From Polyangiaceae bacterium (lineage in GTDB: Bacteria; Myxococcota_A; Polyangia; Polyangiales; Polyangiaceae), in assembly GCA_009781005.1 (NCBI GenBank), contig WQYX01000004.1, positions 36,209 to 100,208 of the forward strand: DNA of 64,000 nucleotides. The letters run 5' to 3'. Below the pieces are notes generated by a model. The model searched no databases. It had not been told where the DNA came from and worked only from the letters and a program-made list of their open reading frames with translations. Below are positions 33,223 through 41,034 of this stretch, piece after piece. How positions within the stretch are numbered: position 1 is the stretch's first letter; each line of letters begins with the position of its first letter. Made by a program: the position numbers and the translations under genes.

Positions 33223-34481
33223 ATGCGCGCTCCCGCTCCCTTGACCCAAGCCAAGCTCGACGCCGAGAAGTCGGGCGCCAAGAAAAGAAGGTGCTCTACG
33301 ACGGCAAGAGGCTTCAGTTCGTCGTCTACCCGAAGTGCGGAAGGCGTCCGGCCTGCTGTTCGTGGATCTACGGCTTCGAGTCGCCTGTCACGAAGAAACG
33401 CACGACGATGGTGCTCGGGAACTACCCGGCGATGGGCCTCGCCGAGGCACGACGAGCTCGCGACGTTCAGGACAAGGTGCTCGACCGCGGTCTTGACCCG
33501 AAGCTCGAACGCAAGCGCGCGAAGACGATGAGCGGTCTCACGTTCGAGCAAACTGCGCGGGCGTGGGACGTCACGCGCGCGGGCGTCGTGGCGGATCGTA
33601 CGCGTGAGACCGCGATGCAACGTTTGGAGCTCCACGTGCTCCCGAGACTCGGCGCGCGCCTCTTGCCGACCATCACGGCGAGCGACGTGCGCGACGTGTG
33701 CGACCGCATCGTGAAGGCCGATCACGCGGAGACGGCCCACCGCACGCACACGATCATCAACCAGATCTTCGACTGGGCGCAGTCGAGAGACATGCTCGAG
33801 AACAACCCGTCGCGACGGCTGAAGGGTGCGTACCCATCGCCCGAGGCAAAGAACATCGCGGCCATCGTCAGGCCAGAGCCCTTCGGGCATCTGCTGCGTG
33901 CCATCGACGACTACAGCGGTCACCTCGTGACGCGTGCAGCGCTGCGTCTCGCGCCGCACGTCTTCCTTCGTCCCGCCGAGCTGAGAGGCGCGACGTGGGA
34001 CGAGTTCGACTTCGACACTGCGACATGGGTCATCCCTGCGAAGCGGATGAAGAGGAAGAAGAACGGCGATCACCTGGTGCCGCTCTCGAAGCAAGCGCTG
34101 AGCATCCTTCTCGAGCTGAAAGAGGCGACGTTCCGGAAGCCGACGTCATACGTATTTCCAGGTACGCGCGCCGGCAAGGCGCTCAGCGACAACACGCTGA
34201 ACGCGGCGCTCACGACCCTTGGCTACTCGGGAGAGGTACATCGGACGCACGGCTTCCGCGCGTCCGCGTCGACGATGCTCAACGAGATGGCTTTACGCTC
34301 CGACTGCTTGGGCAAGTTCAATTACGAGCACATCGAAGTTCAGCTCGCGCACAAACAGAAGAACGAAAGTAGGGACCCGTACATGCGTGCAAACTTCATC
34401 GAACAGCGTCGTGCGATGATGCAGATCTGGTCGGACGAGTGCGACCGGATGCGGGAGCTCGCCAGCAAGGTGGCGGCATGA
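33223..34481 (+). CDS. int: P4-type tyrosine recombinase (integrase), apparent frameshift
   Basis: The catalytic core has Arg in FLRPAELRGATW, HGFRAS, HIEVQLAHKQ and the Tyr in RDPYMRANF. The N-terminal DUF4102 arm-binding domain is split. ATG 33223 begins MRAPAPLTQAKLDAEKSGAK, the normal opening, but the continuation (VLYDGKRLQFVVYP) is in the -1 frame from 33291. The junction is at CAAGAAAAGAAGG (33280-33292). Explanations are a one-base loss, a sequencing error, slippage at the A-run, or initiation at the GTG at 33291 giving a shortened but mostly intact 396-residue enzyme. It is located next to attL as usual for tRNA-targeting islands. Confidence 0.85.
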
Positions 34482-35515
34482 ACAAGAGGGAGCTCGCAGC
34501 TCGTATCGCCGAGATGCAGGCGAAGCTGCGTGCCGCTGGTGTCTTGCGCGGCACCGAAGCCATGCTCAAAGGGGACAAGGTCGCCGCGCTCAATGTCGCC
34601 AGCGAGTTCGTTGGCGGACCCAACGAACTCGCATACGCGACCGCAGCGACCCTCTTGGATGCCTTGGCCAAAGGCGATACTGAGACGGCGGCGGCCGCTT
34701 CTATCTACTTCAGGGCGCTCCGCAAGGAGTCCGACGGACGATGTCTGCCCGGAGTTGACAGAATGCTTCGCATGCTCGTGGAGCAGTACGACAGGCTCTT
34801 TGACTCAATTGGTGATTCCACCGTAATTGCGACGATGTACATGGCACTTGGTCATGCGTACATGTGCAATGACGACGACTTCAATGACGAGTTGGCTCGT
34901 CAGATGTTCGCTCACTTGAATCACATGTCCGTCGTACTCCGTGCGGAGCGCGCGCCGAACGATGACATTCCACATGAGTGGGTATGCGCGGACCATCGCG
35001 TGCTCGCCAAGGAAGTGGGCTCGCATCGCGCGCTCGCTCTTCTCGCGTTCGCGGAATTTCCTGGGCAGCAGTTTTACTTGGGACGAGTGCGCAAGCCTTC
35101 TCATCCGTGGTCCTTGGCGCTCACCGATGACGAATGGCAAGCCATTCGTAAGTGCCTCAAGAGTGAGCATAAACGTGTTGGCGAAGACGAAGATGGCGAA
35201 GGCAGATATAAGAGGTGCTTTTCACAATTAGGACGCGTGCGGGCTCAGAATCTGCCACACCCACTTAAGCTTCTTCCGAATGCTTCACGGCTCCGCATAC
35301 TAGGGAAGTTGCTTATGTTTTTTGCGGATATCGCTAAGTCCGAATCAGGAATGAAACGGGTATACATCATAATGAAACATGCGATTCTCGACGTAGAGAA
35401 GGGCGAGAAGGCCGCCGACATTCGTGCGCTCAAGGCGATGGGAGAGAAGGATATCCGGAAGATCGCTGCGATGACATATGCAGACGAGCGGCACGTCAAA
35501 CGCACCCTGAAGTAA
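34478..35515 (+). CDS. Unknown element protein coupled to the integrase
   Basis: The ATG at 34478 overlaps the integrase stop (ATGA), so translation is probably coupled. The 345-residue protein has an Ala-rich helical N-terminal half, a middle with many acidic residues and a C-terminus ending DIRKIAAMTYADERHVKRTLK, which has the spacing of a helix-turn-helix. DNA binding (repressor, excision control) is a hypothesis. Codon use shifts toward lower GC around 35200-35400, unlike its neighbours. No family is recognised. Confidence 0.6.
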   Translation: MNKRELAARIAEMQAKLRAAGVLRGTEAMLKGDKVAALNVASEFVGGPNELAYATAATLLDALAKGDTETAAAASIYFRALRKESDGRCLPGVDRMLRMLVEQYDRLFDSIGDSTVIATMYMALGHAYMCNDDDFNDELARQMFAHLNHMSVVLRAERAPNDDIPHEWVCADHRVLAKEVGSHRALALLAFAEFPGQQFYLGRVRKPSHPWSLALTDDEWQAIRKCLKSEHKRVGEDEDGEGRYKRCFSQLGRVRAQNLPHPLKLLPNASRLRILGKLLMFFADIAKSESGMKRVYIIMKHAILDVEKGEKAADIRALKAMGEKDIRKIAAMTYADERHVKRTLK

Positions 35516-35579
35516 GGAGAGAAGCCGTAAAGCGTTGTCCGGTCGTGTCATGCGGTCATGACCCGTCAATCATGTCCGC

Positions 35580-36545
35580 ATGACGCAAATCCAAGAGACA
35601 ACGACCGACCCCGTAGAACATCTCGCAGCCCTCGAGCGCAAAGCGACGGAGGCATACCGAGCGCGCTCCGATGCCGAGCAAGCGGAGCGCAAGGCCGAAG
35701 AACAGCAAAGAGACGCTGAGCGCAAGGTGCGCGACCTCCGCTATCTCGCAGGCCTCGACAAGAACATCGTCACCGTTCGTTCGGAGGATGAACCGAGCGA
35801 GGCGGAAGAGGCGATTCGAAGAGCCGAAGAGGTGGCGCGCGGGGCGCTCGCGCAGTTCGAGACGGCGCGTGATGTCGTCGGTGAAGCGCTCGATCGAGAG
35901 CGCACCGCCAATCGTGAGTGGAACGAGACGGCGAACGATCCATCGCTCGCCGAGGCGAGGTGCGTGTGTCTCCGCGCGCGACTCGACGATGCGATCCACG
36001 CTCACGAAGCCAGCAAGGCGAAGGCGGCCGACGCTGCGCGCGTGCTCGCCGAGCATGAGACTCGACACGCGAAGCTCGCCAGCGTGGCGATGACGGCGCG
36101 CGAGGCCTTCGACGATGACGAGTCGAAGCGTGGCGCGTACGTGAAGGCCAAGGCTGCGCAAGAGGACGCGAAGATCGATCTGGATCGTGCCAAGCGCTTG
36201 TCCGCAGACGCGGCCGGCATCGAGAAGACGGACGGCGATCGCGTGCTCGCGCGCCGAGTGGAGCTCGCGAAGAGCGAGACGTCGACCGGCATGGTCAACT
36301 TCCGCACCGCTCCCATCGTGAAGCGCATGAGCGATGCACTTGGCGAGCTTGTGGCGTGTCGCGTGGCTGTCCAGGAACTGGACCACGAGATGCGCTCGAC
36401 GCTCCTCGCCGCCGGTGTCTCCGTGGCGAACGTCCGCTCGCCGGACATAACCACACTGCGTTCGCGTGCACTCGACGAGCTCGAGAAACGACTCACCACG
36501 GAGGACGAGCGCGCGGCGCTTCGTGGTCTTCGGTGGGAGCGATGA
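35580..36545 (+). CDS. Coiled-coil protein of the element, unknown
   Basis: The 321 residues are largely heptad-like helices rich in Ala, Glu, Arg and Lys, for example AERKAEEQQRDAERKVRDL and AEEAIRRAEEVARGALAQFE. There is no membrane segment or enzyme motif. It may be a structural or DNA-bridging protein. It is coupled to the next gene through an ATGA overlap and starts with ATG at 35580. Confidence 0.6.
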   Translation: MTQIQETTTDPVEHLAALERKATEAYRARSDAEQAERKAEEQQRDAERKVRDLRYLAGLDKNIVTVRSEDEPSEAEEAIRRAEEVARGALAQFETARDVVGEALDRERTANREWNETANDPSLAEARCVCLRARLDDAIHAHEASKAKAADAARVLAEHETRHAKLASVAMTAREAFDDDESKRGAYVKAKAAQEDAKIDLDRAKRLSADAAGIEKTDGDRVLARRVELAKSETSTGMVNFRTAPIVKRMSDALGELVACRVAVQELDHEMRSTLLAAGVSVANVRSPDITTLRSRALDELEKRLTTEDERAALRGLRWER

Positions 36546-36907
36546 ACACCGACGTGTTGTCGGAGCCGCTTCAGCGACTCGCCTGGCTCATCGGTCAAGA
36601 CCGCTTCGCCGACCTGTGCGACGCCTGCGGAGGACTCGATACCGTGTACATCCCGAAACGCCTCACGATGGGCCATCCGTGGCTTCGCGTGCTCACGATC
36701 GATGAATGGCTGAAGGTCACGAACGCGATGGGAGGCGAGCGCATCTTCCTTCCTCGGTACTTCACTCGCTCGCAGAAGAAGGTGGATGTTTTGACGCTCG
36801 CGGAGCGAGGGTTGACTACGCGTCAGATCTCTTTGGAGGCGAAGGTCGGCGAACGGTACGTGCGGCGTGTGCTTGCAGGCCTGGACATGAAGAAGGTGGA
36901 GTCATGA
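36542..36907 (+). CDS. Mor-like DNA-binding regulator
   Basis: The 121-residue protein carries TVYIPKRLTMGHPWLRVL and GGERIFLPRYFTR. A C-terminal helix-turn-helix, TLAERGLTTRQISLEAKVGE followed by RYVRRVLAG, comes after. This order matches the Mor/C family that activates middle and late genes of Mu-like phages, by recollection of the family. It sits between two unknown genes, overlapping each by four bases. It likely controls element transcription. Confidence 0.55.
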   Translation: MNTDVLSEPLQRLAWLIGQDRFADLCDACGGLDTVYIPKRLTMGHPWLRVLTIDEWLKVTNAMGGERIFLPRYFTRSQKKVDVLTLAERGLTTRQISLEAKVGERYVRRVLAGLDMKKVES

Positions 36908-37581
36908 CACCCATCGAGATGCAGCGATCGCGGACGCGGCAGATACTCAGGAATGAGGGACACGATCCCTCGCAGTACTCCGACAGCGAGCTTGACCGCG
37001 AGTGGGACGAGCGACAGCGGGCGGGCGAGCAGTGGCTGCGCGAGAGTGCGTGCTTCGCAGAGTCGACGGGCCGGAGGATCCAAGAAGTGTACAATACACG
37101 CACTTCGCAGTGGGAGCCCACGACATCATCGTTCGGGGAAGGGCGCGTCGAAGTCGTCTCCTCGCCCGCACCCATCATCAAGGGCGACGTCGGCGACGAC
37201 GGCTTTCGCACTCCGGACGATGCCGTGAGCATCGTCAACGCGACGCGCATGCACCAAGACGTGCTCCACGCCGCCGGCTTCCCCGTCTCGACGAGCGAGG
37301 CGTACGCCCACGTCACGGCGAAGTGGCCAGACGAACCGGGCTTCGACGCCGAACTTCAGGATCGGATCTACGCCACGCGGGTGCAGCGCTATCAGAACGA
37401 GATGGCCAAGTCGGGCTTGCACATCGGGGCGGATGAGGCGGCGAAGTTCGTGGCCGCTGTCGAGAGCGCCGCCGCGAAGCTTCGGCAGACGGAGGCGGCG
37501 TACGGCAGGCAGATCGCTCCGACGTATGCGTACGAGCATGCGCTGAAAGAAGTGCAGTCGGACACGTCACGTCAGTACTGA
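36904..37581 (+). CDS. Unknown element protein
   Basis: The 225-residue soluble protein starts MTPIEMQRSRTRQILRNEG. It is charged and helical, with a C-terminal helix RQTEAAYGRQIAPTYAYEHA, and shows no recognised motif. It is the last gene of the four-gene coupled run that starts at 34478 or 35580. A phage-accessory role is only suggested by context. Confidence 0.5.
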   Translation: MTPIEMQRSRTRQILRNEGHDPSQYSDSELDREWDERQRAGEQWLRESACFAESTGRRIQEVYNTRTSQWEPTTSSFGEGRVEVVSSPAPIIKGDVGDDGFRTPDDAVSIVNATRMHQDVLHAAGFPVSTSEAYAHVTAKWPDEPGFDAELQDRIYATRVQRYQNEMAKSGLHIGADEAAKFVAAVESAAAKLRQTEAAYGRQIAPTYAYEHALKEVQSDTSRQY

Positions 37582-37690
37582 TGTGGCGCTCGGCAGTGGG
37601 CCGGTCGCGATGCGCCGCAAGGCCGACAAGCGTGGGCGGTAGCGCCTCACCCCATCATCCGCGGCCCTAACGCGGAACATGTCCAGGTGT

Positions 37691-37703
37691 TACCCTTCGG
37701 GTA
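37691..37703. promoter_or_regulatory. Small palindrome over the antitoxin start
   Basis: TACCC TTC GGGTA ends on the first base of the ATG at 37703. It could be an operator bound by the antitoxin or a hairpin limiting its translation. Confidence 0.35.
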
Positions 37704-37981
37704 TGGCCAAGACCGCCGACGAGGTGATCCACGACGCACTCGAGCTGTCCGAAGAGGGCCGCAGCCGCGTCATGTCTGCGCTCGCCGATTCGTTCGAGCT
37801 CGACGCCGTCGACGAGTGCGAAGGCTCCCAGGAGGACGCAAAGGCGTACATGGCCGAGGTGCGCGGGCGCATCGATGATGTGCTTGCAGGGCGTGTAAAA
37901 GGTCGCCCCTGGCGTGAGGCGATGGCCAACCTCGACGCCGAGCTTCGCGAGCACGCTACCCGTCGACGGCGTACGGCGTGA
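37703..37981 (+). CDS. Antitoxin, addiction-module component family
   Basis: The 92-residue protein begins MAKTADEVIHDALELSEEGR, with the helical pattern of the putative addiction-module component family (PF09720 type). It overlaps by four bases the GTG start of a ParE/RelE-type toxin. The family usually pairs with such toxins and ends with a disordered toxin-binding tail, and this one has an Arg-rich end. It probably stabilises the element. Confidence 0.7.
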   Translation: MAKTADEVIHDALELSEEGRSRVMSALADSFELDAVDECEGSQEDAKAYMAEVRGRIDDVLAGRVKGRPWREAMANLDAELREHATRRRRTA

Positions 37982-38271
37982 TCCTTCATCCCGCCGCCGA
38001 AGACGAGCTCCGCGCGATCATGCGGTGGTACGAAGATCGCGGCGAAGGCCTCGGTGCGCGCTTCTTGCTCGCTGCGCACGGCGTGTTCGGGCGCATCGAC
38101 GCATTGCCTTTCGCGTTCCCCGAGCATCCCGATGACGCGCGAGCGCGGCGCGCTCTCGTGCGTGGCTGGCCCTACGTCGTCGCGTTTGCCATGACGGCGG
38201 ACGGAGAATCGCACGTGGTCGCCGTGTACCACGCGAGGCGAGAGCCGGGGTACTGGCGCGATCGGCTTTGA
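37978..38271 (+). CDS. RelE/ParE-family toxin
   Basis: The 97 residues contain the compact RelE/ParE fold pattern: HPAAEDELRAIMRWYEDRG, then LGARFLLAAHGVF, RRALVRGWPYVVAFAMTADG and VVAVYHARREPGYWRDRL. The GTG start at 37978 overlaps the antitoxin stop. ParE-like members poison gyrase and RelE-like members cut mRNA. Which applies is not clear from the residues. Confidence 0.78.
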   Translation: MILHPAAEDELRAIMRWYEDRGEGLGARFLLAAHGVFGRIDALPFAFPEHPDDARARRALVRGWPYVVAFAMTADGESHVVAVYHARREPGYWRDRL

Positions 38272-38315
38272 CGTTCGTGCTTGCGTGCGGTGTGCACGTT
38301 CAGGCACAAAGAGTC

Positions 38316-38570
38316 ATGGCCGTGAAGAAGAGTGCGAGCGCGAAGAAGATCGCCGGCAAGAGAGCAAAGGCGAAGGCGGTCAAGAAGGTCGCAAAGAAGA
38401 ACGTCGGAGGGCGTCCGCGTCGCGCGTCAGGTGGGGCGTCGACATCGTCCATCCTCATCCGTGTGACGAACGTGGAACGCGCGGTGATCGAGCGTGCTGC
38501 ACAACGAGCTGGTAAGACGCTGACGGCGTTCGTGCGTGACGCTGTGCTTTCGCTTAGCGAAACCAGTTGA
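38316..38570 (+). CDS. Small basic protein with ribbon-helix-helix-like end
   Basis: From the ATG at 38316 the 84 residues have a Lys/Ala-rich histone-H1-like leader (KKIAGKRAKAKAVKKVAKK). A strand STSSILIRVTNVER then leads into helices AVIERAAQRAGKTLTAFVRD, which fit a DUF1778/RHH DNA-binding fold. It may be an orphan antitoxin or nucleoid protein. A strong inverted repeat overlaps its 3' end. Confidence 0.6.
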   Translation: MAVKKSASAKKIAGKRAKAKAVKKVAKKNVGGRPRRASGGASTSSILIRVTNVERAVIERAAQRAGKTLTAFVRDAVLSLSETS

Positions 38571-38590
38571 CGCAAGGTTTCGCTAAGCGA
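38550..38590. promoter_or_regulatory. 15-bp inverted repeat TCGCTTAGCGAAACC / GGTTTCGCTAAGCGA
   Basis: The arms (38550-38564 and 38576-38590) are perfect complements separated by 11 bases. Each arm also contains the near-palindrome TCGCTTAGCGA. With no T-run it looks more like a double operator than an intrinsic terminator. It lies 80 bp before the next gene. Confidence 0.6.
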
Positions 38591-38670
38591 TACCTTCGCT
38601 CATGAAGTGAGGCCCGCGGCGTTGGCTCGCCCGGGCCTCATGGCCCAACCCCAACGAAGTGAGGTTGAAC

Positions 38671-39066
38671 ATGAGCATCGTATCGAACGGCCCCAGTGCG
38701 GGCCAAGAAGCATCGCGTGATCGGTCAGCTTGTCGGCCGTCACCACTCGTCATGACTGTCGCCGAGTGGTGGGCCGAAGGTGTCCGACGATTCGGCGAGG
38801 ACACCGATACCTGGCGCCTCGTGTGCCCGGCATGCGGGCACGTTGCTGCATCGCACGACTGGGACGATGCGGGCGCCCCGAAGGACGCGATCGGAGTCGC
38901 CTGCGTCGGTCGATGGCTACCGAATGCACGCGATGCGTCCGGCACTGGACCAGGACCATGCAACTACGATGGCAACGGGCTCAACCCCGTCACCGTCACC
39001 GACGACGACGTTGTCCTCCACTTCTTCGCCTTCGCGGATGCGACACCGGAAGGCGGTGCGCGATGA
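38671..39066 (+). CDS. VVA0879-family zinc-ribbon-like phage protein
   Basis: The 131-residue protein has CPACGHVAASHDW, then GAPKDAIGVACVGRW and GPCNYDGNGLNPVTV. I recall this arrangement of Cys residues from the VVA0879 family found in phages and islands. Function is unknown. The start at 38671 follows GAGGTTGAAC. Its stop overlaps the next ATG. Confidence 0.65.
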   Translation: MSIVSNGPSAGQEASRDRSACRPSPLVMTVAEWWAEGVRRFGEDTDTWRLVCPACGHVAASHDWDDAGAPKDAIGVACVGRWLPNARDASGTGPGPCNYDGNGLNPVTVTDDDVVLHFFAFADATPEGGAR

Positions 39067-39617
39067 GCCGCGAGGGACAGCCGGGCGAAGGGCGGGAACT
39101 TCCCTTTCTTCGAGCCCTCAGAGCGTGCCGTGGGGACACCGAGCGCGAGTGCGAGCTTGTTCGCGATCTCGTTCGAAACGTGCGCCTTGACGTGCGCACG
39201 CACGACGGCATGAAGGCTCACGACGGCTCCTGCCATTGGATCGACGACGTAGACGAGATCGTCAGCACCGTTGCTCGCCTGTCCTCGATAGAGGGCCGCG
39301 AGAGCTACGAAAGCGACAGCCTGTTTGAAGCGTTCGCACGCCCGCTCGCGCATTCGGGAGATCTGTGGGTCTCACTCTCCGAAGAGATCCGCATGCTGAG
39401 CCGCCTTGCGGGGAAGATCATCTCCAACAATGGCGGTTTCTTGAGCTGCCAGGTTGCGAACGACGAAGACGGAGAAGCCGTCGACAACGCGATGCGCATC
39501 ATCGCCGTGAAGGCTCGCGCGTTCTACGACCTTTCGCAGCGCCAGAAGGACGAGCAAATCGCACGCGAGTGCGCGAGACGCGAAGCGCAACTCAAGGAAG
39601 TGGAGAGCGAGACGTGA
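39063..39617 (+). CDS. Unknown element protein
   Basis: The 184-residue soluble helical protein starts MSREGQPGEGRELPFLRALR, coupled to the gene before it (ATGA). The C-terminal helix ECARREAQLKEVES is a likely coiled coil. No motif is recognised. Confidence 0.5.
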   Translation: MSREGQPGEGRELPFLRALRACRGDTERECELVRDLVRNVRLDVRTHDGMKAHDGSCHWIDDVDEIVSTVARLSSIEGRESYESDSLFEAFARPLAHSGDLWVSLSEEIRMLSRLAGKIISNNGGFLSCQVANDEDGEAVDNAMRIIAVKARAFYDLSQRQKDEQIARECARREAQLKEVESET

Positions 39618-39667
39618 CGAGGCTCGATCGCTGCGCGCTCGAGCGTGAAGTCTCGTGACGACGGATC

Positions 39668-39697
39668 ACCCGGTTTGGCCACGTGGCCGAACCGGGT
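39668..39697. promoter_or_regulatory. 30-bp near-perfect palindrome before the replication genes
   Basis: The half ACCCGGTTTGGCCAC is followed at once by GTGGCCGAACCGGGT, with one mismatch in 15 pairs. A further half-like GCCAAACC occurs at 39730-39737. The 233-bp interval 39618-39850 has no gene. The site is well placed to control the AlpA-primase-helicase operon. Confidence 0.65.
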
Positions 39698-39850
39698 GCG
39701 TCGCGGCGCGCGTTGGCGTGACGTGGTTAGCCAAACCTTGTGACCCGAGCCGAGCACGCCTTGTCCGGTCGAGAACGACCGACGCTCTGGGTTCATTGTG
39801 ACGGTGGGAGATGCGCCGAGCGGCGCCGCTACCTGGAAGGACCGAGAGAG

Positions 39851-40075
39851 ATGAATGACATGAAAGACCAACTCCTTCGAATCGGCGAAGTGCTCGCGAT
39901 CGCCAAGTGCTCACGCGCGACGCTCTATCGCCGAATCGGAGAAAGGAAGTTTCCTCGCCAAATAAAGAACGGCGCGTCCGCGTACTGGAAGGCGAGCGCC
40001 GTTCAGCAGTGGCTTGACGCTCTCGGCCAGCAGCCAGGACCGGAGAGCGTCGCGACAGAGGCTTGTGGATCATGA
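39851..40075 (+). CDS. AlpA/MerR-like helix-turn-helix regulator
   Basis: From the ATG at 39851 the 74-residue protein reads LLRIGEVLAIAKCSRATLYR then KFPRQIKNGASAYWKASAV, the AlpA pattern (wHTH, with a basic wing and Trp). In P4-like elements AlpA activates excision. In other elements similar proteins are transcription factors for the replication genes. Its stop overlaps the start of the primase gene. Confidence 0.82.
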   Translation: MNDMKDQLLRIGEVLAIAKCSRATLYRRIGERKFPRQIKNGASAYWKASAVQQWLDALGQQPGPESVATEACGS

Positions 40076-41034
40076 TCCACGACGACGACGAGCTCCTTCG
40101 CCTTGATGAAGTGACGCCGAAGGTGCACCTCGCTCCGTTTTGGATCACGTGGTGGTCCCGAGGCGTTCACGAGACCATCGGGCGACGACGGTCTATCGAC
40201 ATCGCCACCCTCGTTGAGTGGTGGACGTCGCCTCCCGCGCCGACGCCCGGCGACAAGGGCAAGCAACATGCGTGGAGCGCCGCGACCTTCCGAGGCGGCA
40301 GGCGCGGCCTCGCCAACGTTGAGCAGGTGACGGCGCTCGTCTTCGACTTCGACGGCGCCGTCGTGCCGATGCGCGATGTGCTCGCCGCCTTGCCTATCGC
40401 CTGCGTCGGTCACACGTCGTGGAGTCACGGCACGAAGCCGGGCGAGCGCTTCCGCGTATTCGTCCCTTGCGATCGTCCGATGACGGTGCGCGAGCACGCG
40501 CGGCTCTGGATGCTGTTCGCGGACGTCTTCATGGGCATCGGCGCCCCGCTCGACGTCACGACGAAGGACGCTTCGCGACTCTGGTTCGTGCCGTGCGACC
40601 GTCCAGGATACGACGCCCACGCGATCCTCGACCGCGAGGTGCTCGACGTCGACGAGGCGTTGACGATCGCGCCCCGCGAGCGTGAGCGCGAGATCCGCGA
40701 CGTTGTCGACGACCCGCGCGCAGCAGTACGCCAGAAGGGTCTTGGGCACGAGCCACGTGCATCCGCGATTGATCGCGCGTCGCGGTACCTCGCGAGCATG
40801 CCCCCGGCGATCCAAGGCAGCTGGGGAGGCACCGCGATGTACAAGACCGCTCTCGCACTCGTACACGGCTTCGCGCTCGACGAGGCCACGGCGTTTGCAC
40901 TGCTGGCGCGTGAATACAACCCGAGGTGCAAGCCGCCGCGATCGGCGAAGTACCTCGCGCGAAAGGTCAACGAGGCCGCGAAGGCGACGCGCGTCGGCCC
41001 GCCTGGCTACCTACTTCGAGAGAGGACGCGATGA
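40072..41034 (+). CDS. Primase-like protein (AEP/PrimPol type)
   Basis: The 320-residue protein carries the pattern VFDFDG (~92) with HTSWSHGTKPGERFRVFVP and DVTTKDASRLWFVP, as in the archaeo-eukaryotic primase-like proteins of plasmids and phage satellites. There the acidic pair, the His and the Lys/Ser-Arg form the active site. A helical C-terminus (ALVHGFALDEATAFALLAREYN, then KYLARKVNEA) resembles the primase C-terminal domain. It is coupled to AlpA upstream and the helicase downstream by ATGA overlaps. Confidence 0.78.
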   Translation: MIHDDDELLRLDEVTPKVHLAPFWITWWSRGVHETIGRRRSIDIATLVEWWTSPPAPTPGDKGKQHAWSAATFRGGRRGLANVEQVTALVFDFDGAVVPMRDVLAALPIACVGHTSWSHGTKPGERFRVFVPCDRPMTVREHARLWMLFADVFMGIGAPLDVTTKDASRLWFVPCDRPGYDAHAILDREVLDVDEALTIAPREREREIRDVVDDPRAAVRQKGLGHEPRASAIDRASRYLASMPPAIQGSWGGTAMYKTALALVHGFALDEATAFALLAREYNPRCKPPRSAKYLARKVNEAAKATRVGPPGYLLRERTR

